Below are positions 35,666-44,450 of a DNA stretch of 64,000 bases, in pieces. The translations under genes and the position numbers were made by a program. Position 1 is the first letter of the stretch. Every line of letters starts with the position of its first letter. The notes under the pieces are model-generated. The model was not told where the DNA came from. It made no database searches and was given only the letters and a program-made list of their open reading frames with translations. The stretch is from Shewanella sp. MBTL60-112-B2 (lineage in GTDB: Bacteria > Pseudomonadota > Gammaproteobacteria > Enterobacterales > Shewanellaceae): the NCBI RefSeq assembly GCF_019655055.1, contig NZ_BPFA01000015.1:1-64000 (forward strand). Direction: 5' to 3'.

Positions 35666-37678
35666 ATGTTAATTAAAACAATAAAAAAAACTTTTATACC
35701 CTACACAGTTGCAGGAGTAACGGCTCTCTTACTGCTGGGCTGCCAACCTGAAACTACATCGACAGAACTTTCCTCCTCCGTCGCTGATAGCGCGGGGTTT
35801 ACTCCAGCCAGTACCCATACTGTCGCGGCTAATCTGGCCGTGAAATCTCAATTACCCTTCGATGATATTCAGGATTTTGAAGACGCCAATCGAGGCTTTA
35901 TCGCACGAATGCCGCAGCTAACTGTATTGGATAGTGAGGACAATACTGTCTGGGATAGAACGGCTTATGATTTCATCCAGGGAGAAGCCCCTGTAAGCGT
36001 AAACCCTAGCCTTTGGCGCCAAGCGAGTCTGAACAACATAGATGGCCTATTTGAGGTCACAGAGGGGGTTTATCAGTTGCGGGGCTTTGACTTGGCCAAT
36101 ATGACGGTGATAGAAGGAGAGAAGGGCTGGATCATTGTCGACCCGCTTACCACAGCCGAAACGGCGAAGCTTGCCTTCGAGTTTCTCAATAAGACATTGG
36201 GGCCACGTCCCGTCTCAGCGATAATCTTCACCCATAGCCATATGGATCACTTCGGCGGTGCACTCGGTTTATTGGCACCGGGAGAGGTGTTTTCAGAGAC
36301 CGTGGATATTATTGCGCCCGCAGGCTTTATGCATGAGGCAACCAGCGAAAACGTTACCGCGGGTACCGCCATGAGTCGCCGCGCCATGTATATGTATGGT
36401 AAGCAATTACCGCGATCAAAGCGTGGCCATATCGATTCGGGTCTTGGTAAAGAGCCCGCATTTGGACAATTTGGGATCTTGAACCCGACCTTAGTCATCG
36501 AACAAGATTCATCTATGATGATTGACGGAGTGCCGTTTGAGTTTCAAATCGTTTCTGGCTCAGAAGCGCCTGCCGAATTTACTTTTTACCTGCCAGAGCA
36601 GCAAGCCTATTGCGGCGCCGAACTCGTCTCTAAGAACATGCATAACCTGTATACCCTGCGCGGTGCTAAGGTCAGGGACGCGCTGACATGGAGCCGTGCA
36701 ATTGATGAGGCATTAATGGCCCAGCGAGACACGAAAGTCTATTTTGGCAGTCACCATTGGCCTATTTGGGGCCAAGAGAGGGTTAATGACTTCTTAGCAA
36801 AGCAGCGAGATACCTATAAGTATATTCATGACCAAGCTGTACGAATGCTCAATGCTGGACTCACTCCAGCAGAAATTGCCGAACAAATTAACATGCCACC
36901 ATCGCTTTCTAACACCTTTGCTAGTCGAGGCTATTACGGAACGGCTAAGCATAATGCCAAGGCAGTGTACCAAGCCTATTTAGGTTGGTATGACGCCAAC
37001 CCAGTTAACTTAGATCCTCTGCCCGCAACTGCAACCGCCATTAAGTATGTTGAGCTGATGGGGGGCGCAGACAAGGTGATAGCGGCAACGCAGATGGCGG
37101 TGGACTCAGGAGAGTATCGCTGGGCAGCCGAGCTGATTAATCACTTGGTGGTTAGCGACGCTGATAACGATAAGGCCAAAGCTCTGTTGGCACATATCTA
37201 TGATCAGTTGGGTTATCAAGCGGAATCGGCGCCGTGGCGAGATGTATACCTAACTGCTGCTTATGAGTTACGCCACGGTAGCCCTGAAAAGGGCATCGAT
37301 CTCGCCTCGATGAAGCAGATATTGCTGCAATCTCCCATTGAAAATTTTATGCTGTCGATGGCAACACGGGTGATTGGCCCTGAGGTTTTTGGTGAGGAGT
37401 TTGTGCTAAATATTCACTTTACCGATCTTAATAAAAATTACGTGTTAAGCCTTAACAATGCGGTGCTGCATCATAAGCTCGCGCCTAAGTCCGATAAGGC
37501 TAACGCGACACTCAACATCAGTCACGAGCTGTTTGTCGACCTCATCATAGGCAATGCAGGAGTGAAAGAAGTACTGTTTTCTGACGAGCTTGAAATTGAG
37601 GGCAGTAAGCTGGATCTGGTGAGTTTCTTCTCCTCTCTCGATAAGCCCAAGGGCGTGTTTAATATTGTCACACCATAA
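35666..37678 (+). CDS. Alkyl/aryl-sulfatase-like metallo-beta-lactamase lipoprotein
   Basis: The 670-residue protein has a lipoprotein signal (LLLLGC, Cys26) and a metallo-beta-lactamase domain with the zinc motif THSHMDH (residues 189-195). The sulfatase-type segments GAELVSKNMHNLYTLRGAKVRD and GSHHWPIWGQERV follow. A helical dimerisation domain comes next, and a C-terminal SCP2-like domain (from about 550) binds the alkyl chain in SdsA1-type enzymes. Such enzymes hydrolyse primary or secondary alkyl sulfates. The lipoprotein anchor suggests a periplasmic or surface position. The AraC gene upstream is a plausible regulator. Confidence 0.9.
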   Translation: MLIKTIKKTFIPYTVAGVTALLLLGCQPETTSTELSSSVADSAGFTPASTHTVAANLAVKSQLPFDDIQDFEDANRGFIARMPQLTVLDSEDNTVWDRTAYDFIQGEAPVSVNPSLWRQASLNNIDGLFEVTEGVYQLRGFDLANMTVIEGEKGWIIVDPLTTAETAKLAFEFLNKTLGPRPVSAIIFTHSHMDHFGGALGLLAPGEVFSETVDIIAPAGFMHEATSENVTAGTAMSRRAMYMYGKQLPRSKRGHIDSGLGKEPAFGQFGILNPTLVIEQDSSMMIDGVPFEFQIVSGSEAPAEFTFYLPEQQAYCGAELVSKNMHNLYTLRGAKVRDALTWSRAIDEALMAQRDTKVYFGSHHWPIWGQERVNDFLAKQRDTYKYIHDQAVRMLNAGLTPAEIAEQINMPPSLSNTFASRGYYGTAKHNAKAVYQAYLGWYDANPVNLDPLPATATAIKYVELMGGADKVIAATQMAVDSGEYRWAAELINHLVVSDADNDKAKALLAHIYDQLGYQAESAPWRDVYLTAAYELRHGSPEKGIDLASMKQILLQSPIENFMLSMATRVIGPEVFGEEFVLNIHFTDLNKNYVLSLNNAVLHHKLAPKSDKANATLNISHELFVDLIIGNAGVKEVLFSDELEIEGSKLDLVSFFSSLDKPKGVFNIVTP

Positions 37679-37784
37679 TTGGCTCTATGATGATTGGGCG
37701 TCATAGCGGGCGCCCGAGTTATCGAGGCTAACTGTGGCATCTAACAAAAGTGGTTCCAATGGCCAGCGCATAAGGTCGTTCCTT

Positions 37785-37848
37785 CACATCTGACCCATAG
37801 GGATATGGGAAATGTCATAATGATGTAGGGAACATCATTGACCATGTG
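37785..37848 (+). repeat. Stand-alone copy of the two-hairpin module
   Basis: The outer arms are CACAT and ATGTG. Inside are hairpin 1 CCATA-ggga-TATGG and hairpin 2 AATGATGT-aggga-ACATCATT. The unpaired blocks CACATCTGACC, GGGAT, AAATGTC, GGGAACAT and GACCATGTG match the MITE copies at 977-1042 and 54659-54724. Both stems have different bases with pairing kept. No MITE ends flank it. Confidence 0.6.
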
Positions 37849-37977
37849 ATCACGACATTCGGACATCCTGTCCATCACCCGCTGCAGGCGATTGATAGCA
37901 ATGAAGATACATTTTAGAACTCACCACCATATAACACCGAGCAAAAACAAAAATCTAATTAGCTTATTTCGAAGCTA

Positions 37978-38003
37978 AAAAAACCACCTTGCGGTGGCTT
38001 TTA
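37978..38003 (-). terminator. Terminator of the acyl-CoA dehydrogenase gene
   Basis: The stem CCACCTTGCGGTGG has an A tract on the plus strand, which becomes a T tract after the hairpin on the minus strand, 36 bp past the stop codon. It lies in a 360-bp gene-free stretch that otherwise holds the two-hairpin module. Confidence 0.88.
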
Positions 38004-38038
38004 GTGAGTACTTGTAATCGATATCAAACAGCTAGCAA

Positions 38039-40276
38039 TTAGTTAGCAATCTTTAAGTCAGGTCTGTCGCTAATCAAATTCATATCAAAATCAAACTCAT
38101 CGACACGAATAGCACGCTCACGCTTAAGATTGTAATCTTGTAAAAGCTTGTGTTCGTCACTGGTGATCACCTTAGCCTCAAGCGCAGCATCTAGGGTCAG
38201 TGCAAATCTTACACCTGGTTTAAACGCCTTGGCTCGAATGGCTTTTTTGACCTTAGCTAGCAATGGCAAGCAGACCATTTTTGCAAGGTAAGCTTGCTCG
38301 TTAATGTCGTTACCATCGCCTGCTACAGGCTTAACTAAGTGTGTCAGGTTCTTCTTAAATTCGGTATTAAGTTGTGCCTGCTCAGCCAGCTCGCGAACCA
38401 AGTTGTCGTTAATTTTTGGCATCTTAGCCGAGTAAGTGACCGTGATTAAACGCATAAACTTACGAGTCGCCGATGATGGGAAGTTCTCTAAAAACTCAAG
38501 CAGTGCTTTTTCTGCCTGGCATAGTGACCAGCGCGTTGCGTAGTGGAAGTATGGCGCAGCTTCTATTCGCTCGGCGGCGGTTAGCTTTTTCTCGTAGTAA
38601 CGAATTGAAGCCATAGCAGCGTAAAGGTAGCTCATCACATCGCCTAGGCGGGCTGACAGCATTTCTGCCTGCTTGAGCTTGCCACCTAATACTAATAGCG
38701 AGAAGTCGGCATATACTGCTAGCTTAGAGGCAAGCTTATGTACTGACTGCTCGTAAGGTTTAACTTCTGCAAGTGTCGAACCCGCAGCAGCTGTAAACGG
38801 AAGTAATCCAAGCTTAAAAGCACGCAGGCTATTACCGACACTGTAACTAACGGTTTTACGTAAGATGCCATTAAACTCTTTGTCGGCGCCTTTTTCGTTT
38901 GAGTGGATAGACTCCACCATAGACTGTAGGTATGGGTGACAACGCATCACGCCTTGACCGAAAATCATCAGGTTACGGGTCAGAATGTTGGCGCCCTCAA
39001 CGGTAATCGCAATGGGCTGCGCCACATAACCTGAGGCTAAGGTGTTTTGCGGCCCGCATTGAATCGCTTTACCGGCTTGAATATCCATTGCTGAGTCGAG
39101 CACATCACGGCCAAGCTCTGTCATATGGTATTTAGCGATGGCGGTTACCACTGATGGCTTTAATCCAAGGCCTAGGCCCTCAGTTGTGAGTACGCGCATT
39201 GCTTCTTGTAGATAGGTTTTACCGGCAATATCGGCCAGCTTTTCTTGAATACCTTCAAATTTACCAATCGATAAACCAAATTGCTCACGTACCGCGGCGT
39301 ACTCAGCAGAAGACTTAAATGATGCCTGACTCACTGACACCCCAAGGGCTGGCAGTGAAATACCGCGTCCAGCGCCTAAACAGGCTACCAACATTGCCCA
39401 GCCGCGGCCGATGTTCTTCTGGCCACCGATGATGAACTCCATTGGAATAAATACGTTTTCACCGCGAGTAGTACCGTTGTAGAAACGAATGCCCATAGGG
39501 TCGTGACGATTACCTAATTGCACACCCGGGTGCGACTTAGGAATAAGCGCGCAGGTAATGCCTAGCTGCTCTTTGTCACCGAGTAGGCCATTTGGATCTT
39601 CTACTTTAAAGGCCAAACCTAATACGCTGGCGATAGGAGCAAGGGTGATATAACGCTTATCCCAAGTCACGCTTAAGCCGAGAACTTGCTCACCTTGGTA
39701 TTCACCCATGGTCACTGTGCCAATATCTGGAATACCGCCAGCATCTGAACCCGCTTCAGGGCTAGTCAGTGCAAAACAAGGGATCTCTTGGCCGTTGGCT
39801 AAACGAGGCAACCAGTAATCTTGTTGCTCTGATGTACCGTAATGCATCAGTAGCTCACCCGGTCCGAGTGAGTTTGGCACCATAACAGTGACCGCAACTG
39901 CCGAACTCTTAGCTGCAATGGTTGCCACAATCGTCGAGTTTGCGTAAGGGCTAAATTCTAATCCACCGAATGACTTGGGAATAATAAGCGAGAAAAATTT
40001 ATTCTCTTTTAGGAAGTTAAGAATGTTTTCAGGAAGGTGTGTGCTGCGCTGGATCTCAAAGTCATCCACCATCTCTAATAAGGTTGCTACAGGTCCGTCT
40101 AGGAATGCCTGCTCGTCGTTCGATAGAGTTGCTACAGGAATATCACGTAGGGCTGCAAAGTCTGGTACACCTTGGTAAATCGAGCCTTCTAACCACACAT
40201 CACCGGCATCGAGTGCTTCCTGTTCTGTGGTTGAAATGCTTGGCAATATTTTTTTTAGTTGTGTTCTTATGCTCAT
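38039..40276 (-). CDS. fadE: Acyl-CoA dehydrogenase, FadE-like
   Basis: The 745-residue protein carries the acyl-CoA dehydrogenase N-terminal, middle and catalytic domains (PKSFGGLEFSPYANS, then FALTSPEAGSDAGG with the FAD/substrate contact, then MGIRFYNGTTRGENVFIP). It ends in the C-terminal extension found in FadE-type enzymes. It catalyses the first oxidation of fatty-acid beta-oxidation. It is shorter than Escherichia coli FadE (814 residues) because the N-terminal membrane region is absent, a form seen in other gammaproteobacteria. A PsrA-like palindrome lies about 83 bp upstream. Confidence 0.9.
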   Translation of the reverse strand: MSIRTQLKKILPSISTTEQEALDAGDVWLEGSIYQGVPDFAALRDIPVATLSNDEQAFLDGPVATLLEMVDDFEIQRSTHLPENILNFLKENKFFSLIIPKSFGGLEFSPYANSTIVATIAAKSSAVAVTVMVPNSLGPGELLMHYGTSEQQDYWLPRLANGQEIPCFALTSPEAGSDAGGIPDIGTVTMGEYQGEQVLGLSVTWDKRYITLAPIASVLGLAFKVEDPNGLLGDKEQLGITCALIPKSHPGVQLGNRHDPMGIRFYNGTTRGENVFIPMEFIIGGQKNIGRGWAMLVACLGAGRGISLPALGVSVSQASFKSSAEYAAVREQFGLSIGKFEGIQEKLADIAGKTYLQEAMRVLTTEGLGLGLKPSVVTAIAKYHMTELGRDVLDSAMDIQAGKAIQCGPQNTLASGYVAQPIAITVEGANILTRNLMIFGQGVMRCHPYLQSMVESIHSNEKGADKEFNGILRKTVSYSVGNSLRAFKLGLLPFTAAAGSTLAEVKPYEQSVHKLASKLAVYADFSLLVLGGKLKQAEMLSARLGDVMSYLYAAMASIRYYEKKLTAAERIEAAPYFHYATRWSLCQAEKALLEFLENFPSSATRKFMRLITVTYSAKMPKINDNLVRELAEQAQLNTEFKKNLTHLVKPVAGDGNDINEQAYLAKMVCLPLLAKVKKAIRAKAFKPGVRFALTLDAALEAKVITSDEHKLLQDYNLKRERAIRVDEFDFDMNLISDRPDLKIAN

Positions 40277-40356
40277 ATAAATGCTCGTCCGACCAGAAGT
40301 TATGCTTCACATTACGTCACAAAACGAGGCGTAGATCAAATTTTCAAACGATAAAT

Positions 40357-40372
40357 TTAAACGCTTGTTTGG
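40357..40372 (-). promoter_or_regulatory. PsrA-like operator upstream of fadE
   Basis: The palindromic core AAAC-gctt-GTTT (40359-40370) matches the PsrA-type pattern of two AAAC/GTTT half-sites. A further half-site TTCAAACG lies just toward the gene. PsrA represses fatty-acid degradation genes in Shewanella and Pseudomonas relatives, so this is the expected place for its operator. Confidence 0.55.
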
Positions 40373-40575
40373 ATTTTGACTAAGATTCTGTTTAGTTTTG
40401 ATTATTTACGTTAAAATTTTCATAAGCTTACGCATGTACGCTCGAATGAATTTATTTTTTAGTGATATGACTTTTGAATAGTGTTAATGACTTACTAGAG
40501 CCTGCAATAGAGATGGTAGATGGCTTGTTTGTCTAAGTTACTATTAGAGGTGTTCTATCATGGAGTTACAAAATA

Positions 40576-40601
40576 AAACAAGGGCGATATCGCCCTTGTT
40601 A
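40576..40601 (-). terminator. Terminator of the RsgA-like gene
   Basis: A 24-bp perfect palindrome (arms AACAAGGGCGAT and ATCGCCCTTGTT) is followed on the minus strand by TTTATTTTG. It lies about 75 bp after the rsgA stop codon. Confidence 0.8.
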
Positions 40602-40618
40602 ATGCTTGGTTTAATACG

Positions 40619-40650
40619 AAGTCAGTATAAAGATTTGGTCGCTTAAGCAC
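40619..40650 (-). repeat. Solo end fragment of the MITE family
   Basis: The segment GTCAGTATAAAGATTTGGTCGC matches the left end of the MITE elements (TATAAAGATTTGGTCGCTCAGCG) and then diverges. It sits between the rsgA stop codon and its terminator. It may be a relic of a deleted element or a one-ended insertion. Confidence 0.5.
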
Positions 40651-40674
40651 ATTAGTTATTAGGTTTTAGGCCTT

Positions 40675-41853
40675 TTAACCTCGCTTATTTAATCTAGCCT
40701 CGCCCTGAACTCGCTTGTACATTTTGCTTAAGCTTTTACCTTTAGCTCGTTTCTCGGCCATACTGGCGCCGTTTAACGCCTGCTCCCGCATCAGTTTTTG
40801 GTAGCTTTGTAAGCGTCGCTCTGTTAATTGACCATTTTCAATTGCTGCCTGAACAGCGCAGCCGGGTTCTTGCTCGTGCTGACAGTCGACAAAGCGGCAT
40901 TGCTGCGAATATTCAACCAAATCGGCAAAGGTCTCGTTAAGCCCCTCTTCGCAATCGGCTAGTTGTAATTCGCGCATCCCTGGAGTGTCGAGCAATAGCC
41001 CACCGCCACGAGTTAAATGCAGTGAACGACTGGTGGTGGTATGTCGTCCCTTACTATCGTCTTGGCGAATGGCCGAAGTTAACTGGCTGCTATCACCTAA
41101 TAGTGCGTTAACAAGAGTGGACTTACCCACACCAGAAGAGCCGATAAAAGCCACGGTTTTACCGTCAACGCAATAACTCGATAGTGCTTGAGTACTTTGC
41201 TCATCAAGACCGTTAACGGTTTCGATTAATAGGCTCGAATCTAATTCTCTTAATGCCTCTATGTAGGGGGGAAGATCATCACATAAATCGACTTTTGTTA
41301 GCACGATAACTGGAGTCACTTTCGCTTCGTGAACCAGTGCCAAGTAGCGCTCGATGCGGTTAATATTAAAGTCATCATTAAGTGATGAAACGATAAATAC
41401 CCAGTCAAGGTTCGCTGCGATAAGTTGCTGCTCAACCTTAGCGCCTGCTGCCTTTCGACTAAACAATGCGCTGCGCTCTAGCAGCGACACAAAGTGCTGT
41501 TGGTCATCTAATAATAACCAATCACCCACAGTCATCTCTGGCATGTTTAGATGGATAGCCAGTGTCGACTCTCCGTCTTTAGTGAGTAATTGATACTGGC
41601 TACGGTGATGAGCACTAATCCTTGCTACAGTCACGTACTCTTGAGTTTTAGTTTGCAGCTGTTGCTGAAAAAATCCATTCCAACCAAGTTGTTTTAAGCT
41701 GTATATAGAAGCACTGTCTAGCGGCGTAGGCACGCTTGGATCGTTTTCTACACTCGTAGCCGTCGATGTACCAGCTGAAGTTGTGTTTACTGAAGATGTT
41801 GTACGTGAAAATGTACTGGATTTTAGGTGGTTAAAACGGTTTGATTTTGTCAT
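40675..41853 (-). CDS. rsgA: Ribosome small subunit-dependent GTPase A (RsgA family)
   Basis: The 392-residue protein has a Ser/Thr-rich N-terminal extension (about 1-45) and an OB-fold. A circularly permuted GTPase domain follows, with G4 TKVD (186-189) before G1 GSSGVGKST (238-246) and G3 DTPG (289-292). A zinc motif C319-x4-C324-x-H326-x5-C332 and a basic C-terminal tail close the protein. RsgA-type GTPases release assembly factors from, or proofread, the 30S subunit. The longer N terminus and isolation from orn-type neighbours suggest the second RsgA paralogue seen in Shewanella and Vibrio rather than the housekeeping copy. Its start site is inside a structured leader. Confidence 0.88.
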   Translation of the reverse strand: MTKSNRFNHLKSSTFSRTTSSVNTTSAGTSTATSVENDPSVPTPLDSASIYSLKQLGWNGFFQQQLQTKTQEYVTVARISAHHRSQYQLLTKDGESTLAIHLNMPEMTVGDWLLLDDQQHFVSLLERSALFSRKAAGAKVEQQLIAANLDWVFIVSSLNDDFNINRIERYLALVHEAKVTPVIVLTKVDLCDDLPPYIEALRELDSSLLIETVNGLDEQSTQALSSYCVDGKTVAFIGSSGVGKSTLVNALLGDSSQLTSAIRQDDSKGRHTTTSRSLHLTRGGGLLLDTPGMRELQLADCEEGLNETFADLVEYSQQCRFVDCQHEQEPGCAVQAAIENGQLTERRLQSYQKLMREQALNGASMAEKRAKGKSLSKMYKRVQGEARLNKRG

Positions 41854-42331
41854 ATAAACCCCAGCGCAAAGCGCCTGAATAATGATTCTGGGGGGACTTG
41901 ATTCGATAAGACCCCGGTACTTAGAAAAGAGTTACCGGGCAAAGCGCTTTAAAGTGTCAGCAGAATAGGTAAGCATGATAAATATCATACCAACTCGCTG
42001 ATCTGACTCGCATGATAAACATGCATAATACTGACTCTTGTTTTAAGCAAGAGAAGGTACTTAAAGTGCTGTAGTTGCCCAGTTAGGGTTTACTACAATC
42101 ATCAAATTCTCCATACTATAAAGCTGTCGTTAATAGGGCGTTTGTAGTGTGAAATACAACAATAAAAACTTTAAATGTAATTTAGCAACTCCTTAGTTAG
42201 AAGGCTAGGTTTGGTTAATTAATGTTGATGAAGTTGTGGTGGCTCTCACATTTAACTAGGGGAGAAAGACCGCTAGCGAACGGCAGTTGTCTTCAGCTTT
42301 CCTTACTTAAGCTACCTGCTTCTGTTTGGCT
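41854..42331 (-). promoter_or_regulatory. Hairpin-rich leader of the RsgA-like gene
   Basis: On the minus strand the rsgA ribosome-binding GGGG is part of the arm CTGGGG (41859-41864), which can pair with CCCCAG (41888-41893). An alternative small stem is GCGC-aaa-GCGC. Further upstream are a perfect stem CCCGGTA/TACCGGG (41913-41919 with 41933-41939), the hairpin CTCTTG/CAAGAG (42035-42053), and a possible 13-codon open frame (42061-42102, preceded by GGAG). No protein gene of normal size is present. This suggests translational control of rsgA. Confidence 0.45.
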
Positions 42332-42967
42332 TTATAGCTGCAGTTGAGAGCGAAAATAGTCAATTAGTGTTAGGTAGCAACTGCAAACCATATCGGCTTG
42401 GTCGGCGTAGTCTGGTATTAGACTTGGCGTATAAAGGATACTTCTTGTTCCGGCGTTTTTGGCGGTTTGAACATCAAACAAATAATCACCGACAAATAAA
42501 ATATTTGCGGGTTTGATTTGCCACTTTGCACAGATCAATTCAACACCTTCTGGGTGTGGTTTAGCTTTAGCGTCAAAGCGGGTGAGTAATATCTGTATAT
42601 CTGAGCCTATTTCTAACCCTAAGTTACTTAAGGTGATATTAGCGGCCTCGGGTAAATTACGAGTCAGTATGGCTTGGGGGATTTGCATCTGCTTTAAAAA
42701 GGCTATTAGCTGCTGAGCCCCGTCGATCCATGTTGCACTGTGTGAGCTTTCAAGTTCATAACGCTTTATGACCGCTTGAGTTTTAAGCGCACACTCAGGT
42801 TCAGTAAGTGAATTAACGTAACCTAGGATATCTATGGATGACTCAATGCCAAGCTCCGCTCTTAAGCTTGCAAAATCTGGGTTCGAATCCGCTAGAGTGC
42901 CATCTAAATCAAAGATAACGCCGTGGATCTGACTAAAATTGAAATGTCGGTTTACCGTTATGCTCAA
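42332..42967 (-). CDS. HAD-superfamily phosphatase (phosphoglycolate phosphatase-like)
   Basis: The 211-residue protein has the HAD motif I FDLDGTLADSN (nucleophile Asp20, Asp22), motif II in AILTRN, motif III with KPHPEG, and motif IV VGDYLFDVQTAKNAG. The small helical cap places it in the subfamily I group with phosphoglycolate phosphatase and pyrophosphatase-type enzymes. The substrate cannot be told. It lies 35 bp downstream of the CIA30 gene on the same strand, so the two may be cotranscribed. Confidence 0.88.
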   Translation of the reverse strand: MSITVNRHFNFSQIHGVIFDLDGTLADSNPDFASLRAELGIESSIDILGYVNSLTEPECALKTQAVIKRYELESSHSATWIDGAQQLIAFLKQMQIPQAILTRNLPEAANITLSNLGLEIGSDIQILLTRFDAKAKPHPEGVELICAKWQIKPANILFVGDYLFDVQTAKNAGTRSILYTPSLIPDYADQADMVCSCYLTLIDYFRSQLQL

Positions 42968-43002
42968 TTGGAGGGCCTTTAATTATTGATGATTTTTTGA
43001 TG

Positions 43003-43680
43003 TTACTGCTCAGATGCATTAGCGATAAAATCTATATTTTTAAACGTTAGCTCAAATGCACCCGACTGCTTATCGGCAAGTAGAAAACCAATTTGCTTAA
43101 TTTGGCTAAAGTTTAGCGCTGGAGCGTCAACCTCGCGGCCTCGGTATACCGGCGTAAAATCTTTAGCTTTAAACACTAATTGTAACCATTGGTTATTCTC
43201 AGTATTGAAAGGCTTTGAATAAGCATAAGAGTCCCATTGCTCGTCTGTTCGTATTCTTAACTGGTACTGCCTGCCGTCCCCTTTAACGGCAATACGTATT
43301 AAATTATGAGTAGCAGGGACTGCTTGAGTCATTGGAGTTCTGGTTGATGCAAAGCCTCCATTTCGCTCTAATGACAGTTCGCCAGAAAAAGTTGCGCTGG
43401 TGGCATTGGCCGTTACGGTGCTTTGCGAGATCCCGCCCATCACAGTGTCGTTTACTGTCCGCCAAATTGTAGGTGCTGTTACATCGAAGCTGATTGCTTG
43501 TTCTGCTGCGTTAGCTTGATAACTTGTGGTCATAGTTAAGCCTAAAGTTAAGCCCATAGTTAGGATCACGATTAAAGTATGCGGTCTCGCGGCCAAGAAC
43601 AGTCTCAGTACCTGATTGTTGCTTGTTTTTCGTAAACCTTCAGTAGCATTGAATCTAAATTTTCTGATTGTTTTTAGCAT
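43003..43680 (-). CDS. CIA30 family protein
   Basis: The 225-residue product has a long basic N terminus followed by a hydrophobic signal segment ending ANA (about residue 58). Then comes a CIA30-type galactose-binding-like domain with WRTVNDTVMGGISQS and GFASTRTPM, and a C-terminal block QIGFLLADKQSGAFELTFKNI. Mitochondrial CIA30 is a complex I assembly factor; bacterial members are of unknown role. The signal sequence here suggests a periplasmic location, which argues against a direct complex I assembly function. The true start may be an internal codon closer to the signal. Confidence 0.8.
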   Translation of the reverse strand: MLKTIRKFRFNATEGLRKTSNNQVLRLFLAARPHTLIVILTMGLTLGLTMTTSYQANAAEQAISFDVTAPTIWRTVNDTVMGGISQSTVTANATSATFSGELSLERNGGFASTRTPMTQAVPATHNLIRIAVKGDGRQYQLRIRTDEQWDSYAYSKPFNTENNQWLQLVFKAKDFTPVYRGREVDAPALNFSQIKQIGFLLADKQSGAFELTFKNIDFIANASEQ

Positions 43681-43911
43681 TGCTTATTAATCATTGTAAT
43701 CACTTTCTTTTGATTACGTAGTTATGACTAGAAAAGTTTACTGAAGTGATTCATTCAATCTCAGTAAGCCGTTTGCAGATAAGCGATAGCAAGCAAAATG
43801 GAATCAATACTTTGGATTTTGGTTACTATTTTTTCGCATAAAAAGCTGCGCTCCAGTGGAGAATGAACCGCAGCAAAACTTTAAATTAAGCTATCGCGAG
43901 TAACTTCAAGA

Positions 43912-44439
43912 TTAATTCATAGTGAGTACTTGTGACTCCACATCTTGCAAATAACTCCACTCTATAAATTGTGGTGCTTGCCCTTCATAAAACCAAATAA
44001 CCGCAATCAATTGACTCTCATGATTGGCAACTTTGACTTCTTTACTCAGTTTGCCTTGAGTTAATGGTCCCCTAAATAGGCAAGAGTTGAAGTTGACTGA
44101 ATAGCCATCACCTTGGGCTTGGTAGTCATCACACAGTGAAAAGTAGCCTCTTTCAGTACTGACTCGGTCGACATCTATCGTTAAAAGATAGGCTGACTCC
44201 AGCTTGTTATCTGCATCGACTACAAGATCGTCCAATGATGTTGGATCTGGCGCGGGATCATCGGTTGTTGTAGTTGTAGTTGTCGTATCAGTCGATGTCG
44301 TCGTTTCTGTAGGCGTTTGTATCGGAGCCGGAGTATCGGCTGCATCATCGCCACCGCCACCACATGCGCTAATGAATACCGCAATGATAGATAACAGAAC
44401 AAAGTGGCTGCTCATAAACTTCTCATTTTTATTCTTCAT
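43912..44439 (-). CDS. Thr-rich small lipoprotein, partner of the LruC protein
   Basis: The product of about 175 residues starts MKNKNEKF at 44439, chosen because GGAG lies eight bases upstream; an in-frame ATG at 44451 overlaps the stop codon of the upstream gene. A lipoprotein signal ends FISACGGGG. A low-complexity Thr/Pro/Asp linker follows, and the globular domain of about 110 residues has a likely Cys pair (FSLCDDY and FNSCLFRG). The gene directly follows the LruC-domain gene, with translational coupling likely. No family is recognised. Confidence 0.75.
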   Translation of the reverse strand: MKNKNEKFMSSHFVLLSIIAVFISACGGGGDDAADTPAPIQTPTETTTSTDTTTTTTTTDDPAPDPTSLDDLVVDADNKLESAYLLTIDVDRVSTERGYFSLCDDYQAQGDGYSVNFNSCLFRGPLTQGKLSKEVKVANHESQLIAVIWFYEGQAPQFIEWSYLQDVESQVLTMN

Positions 44440-44450
44440 AACGCTCTCCA

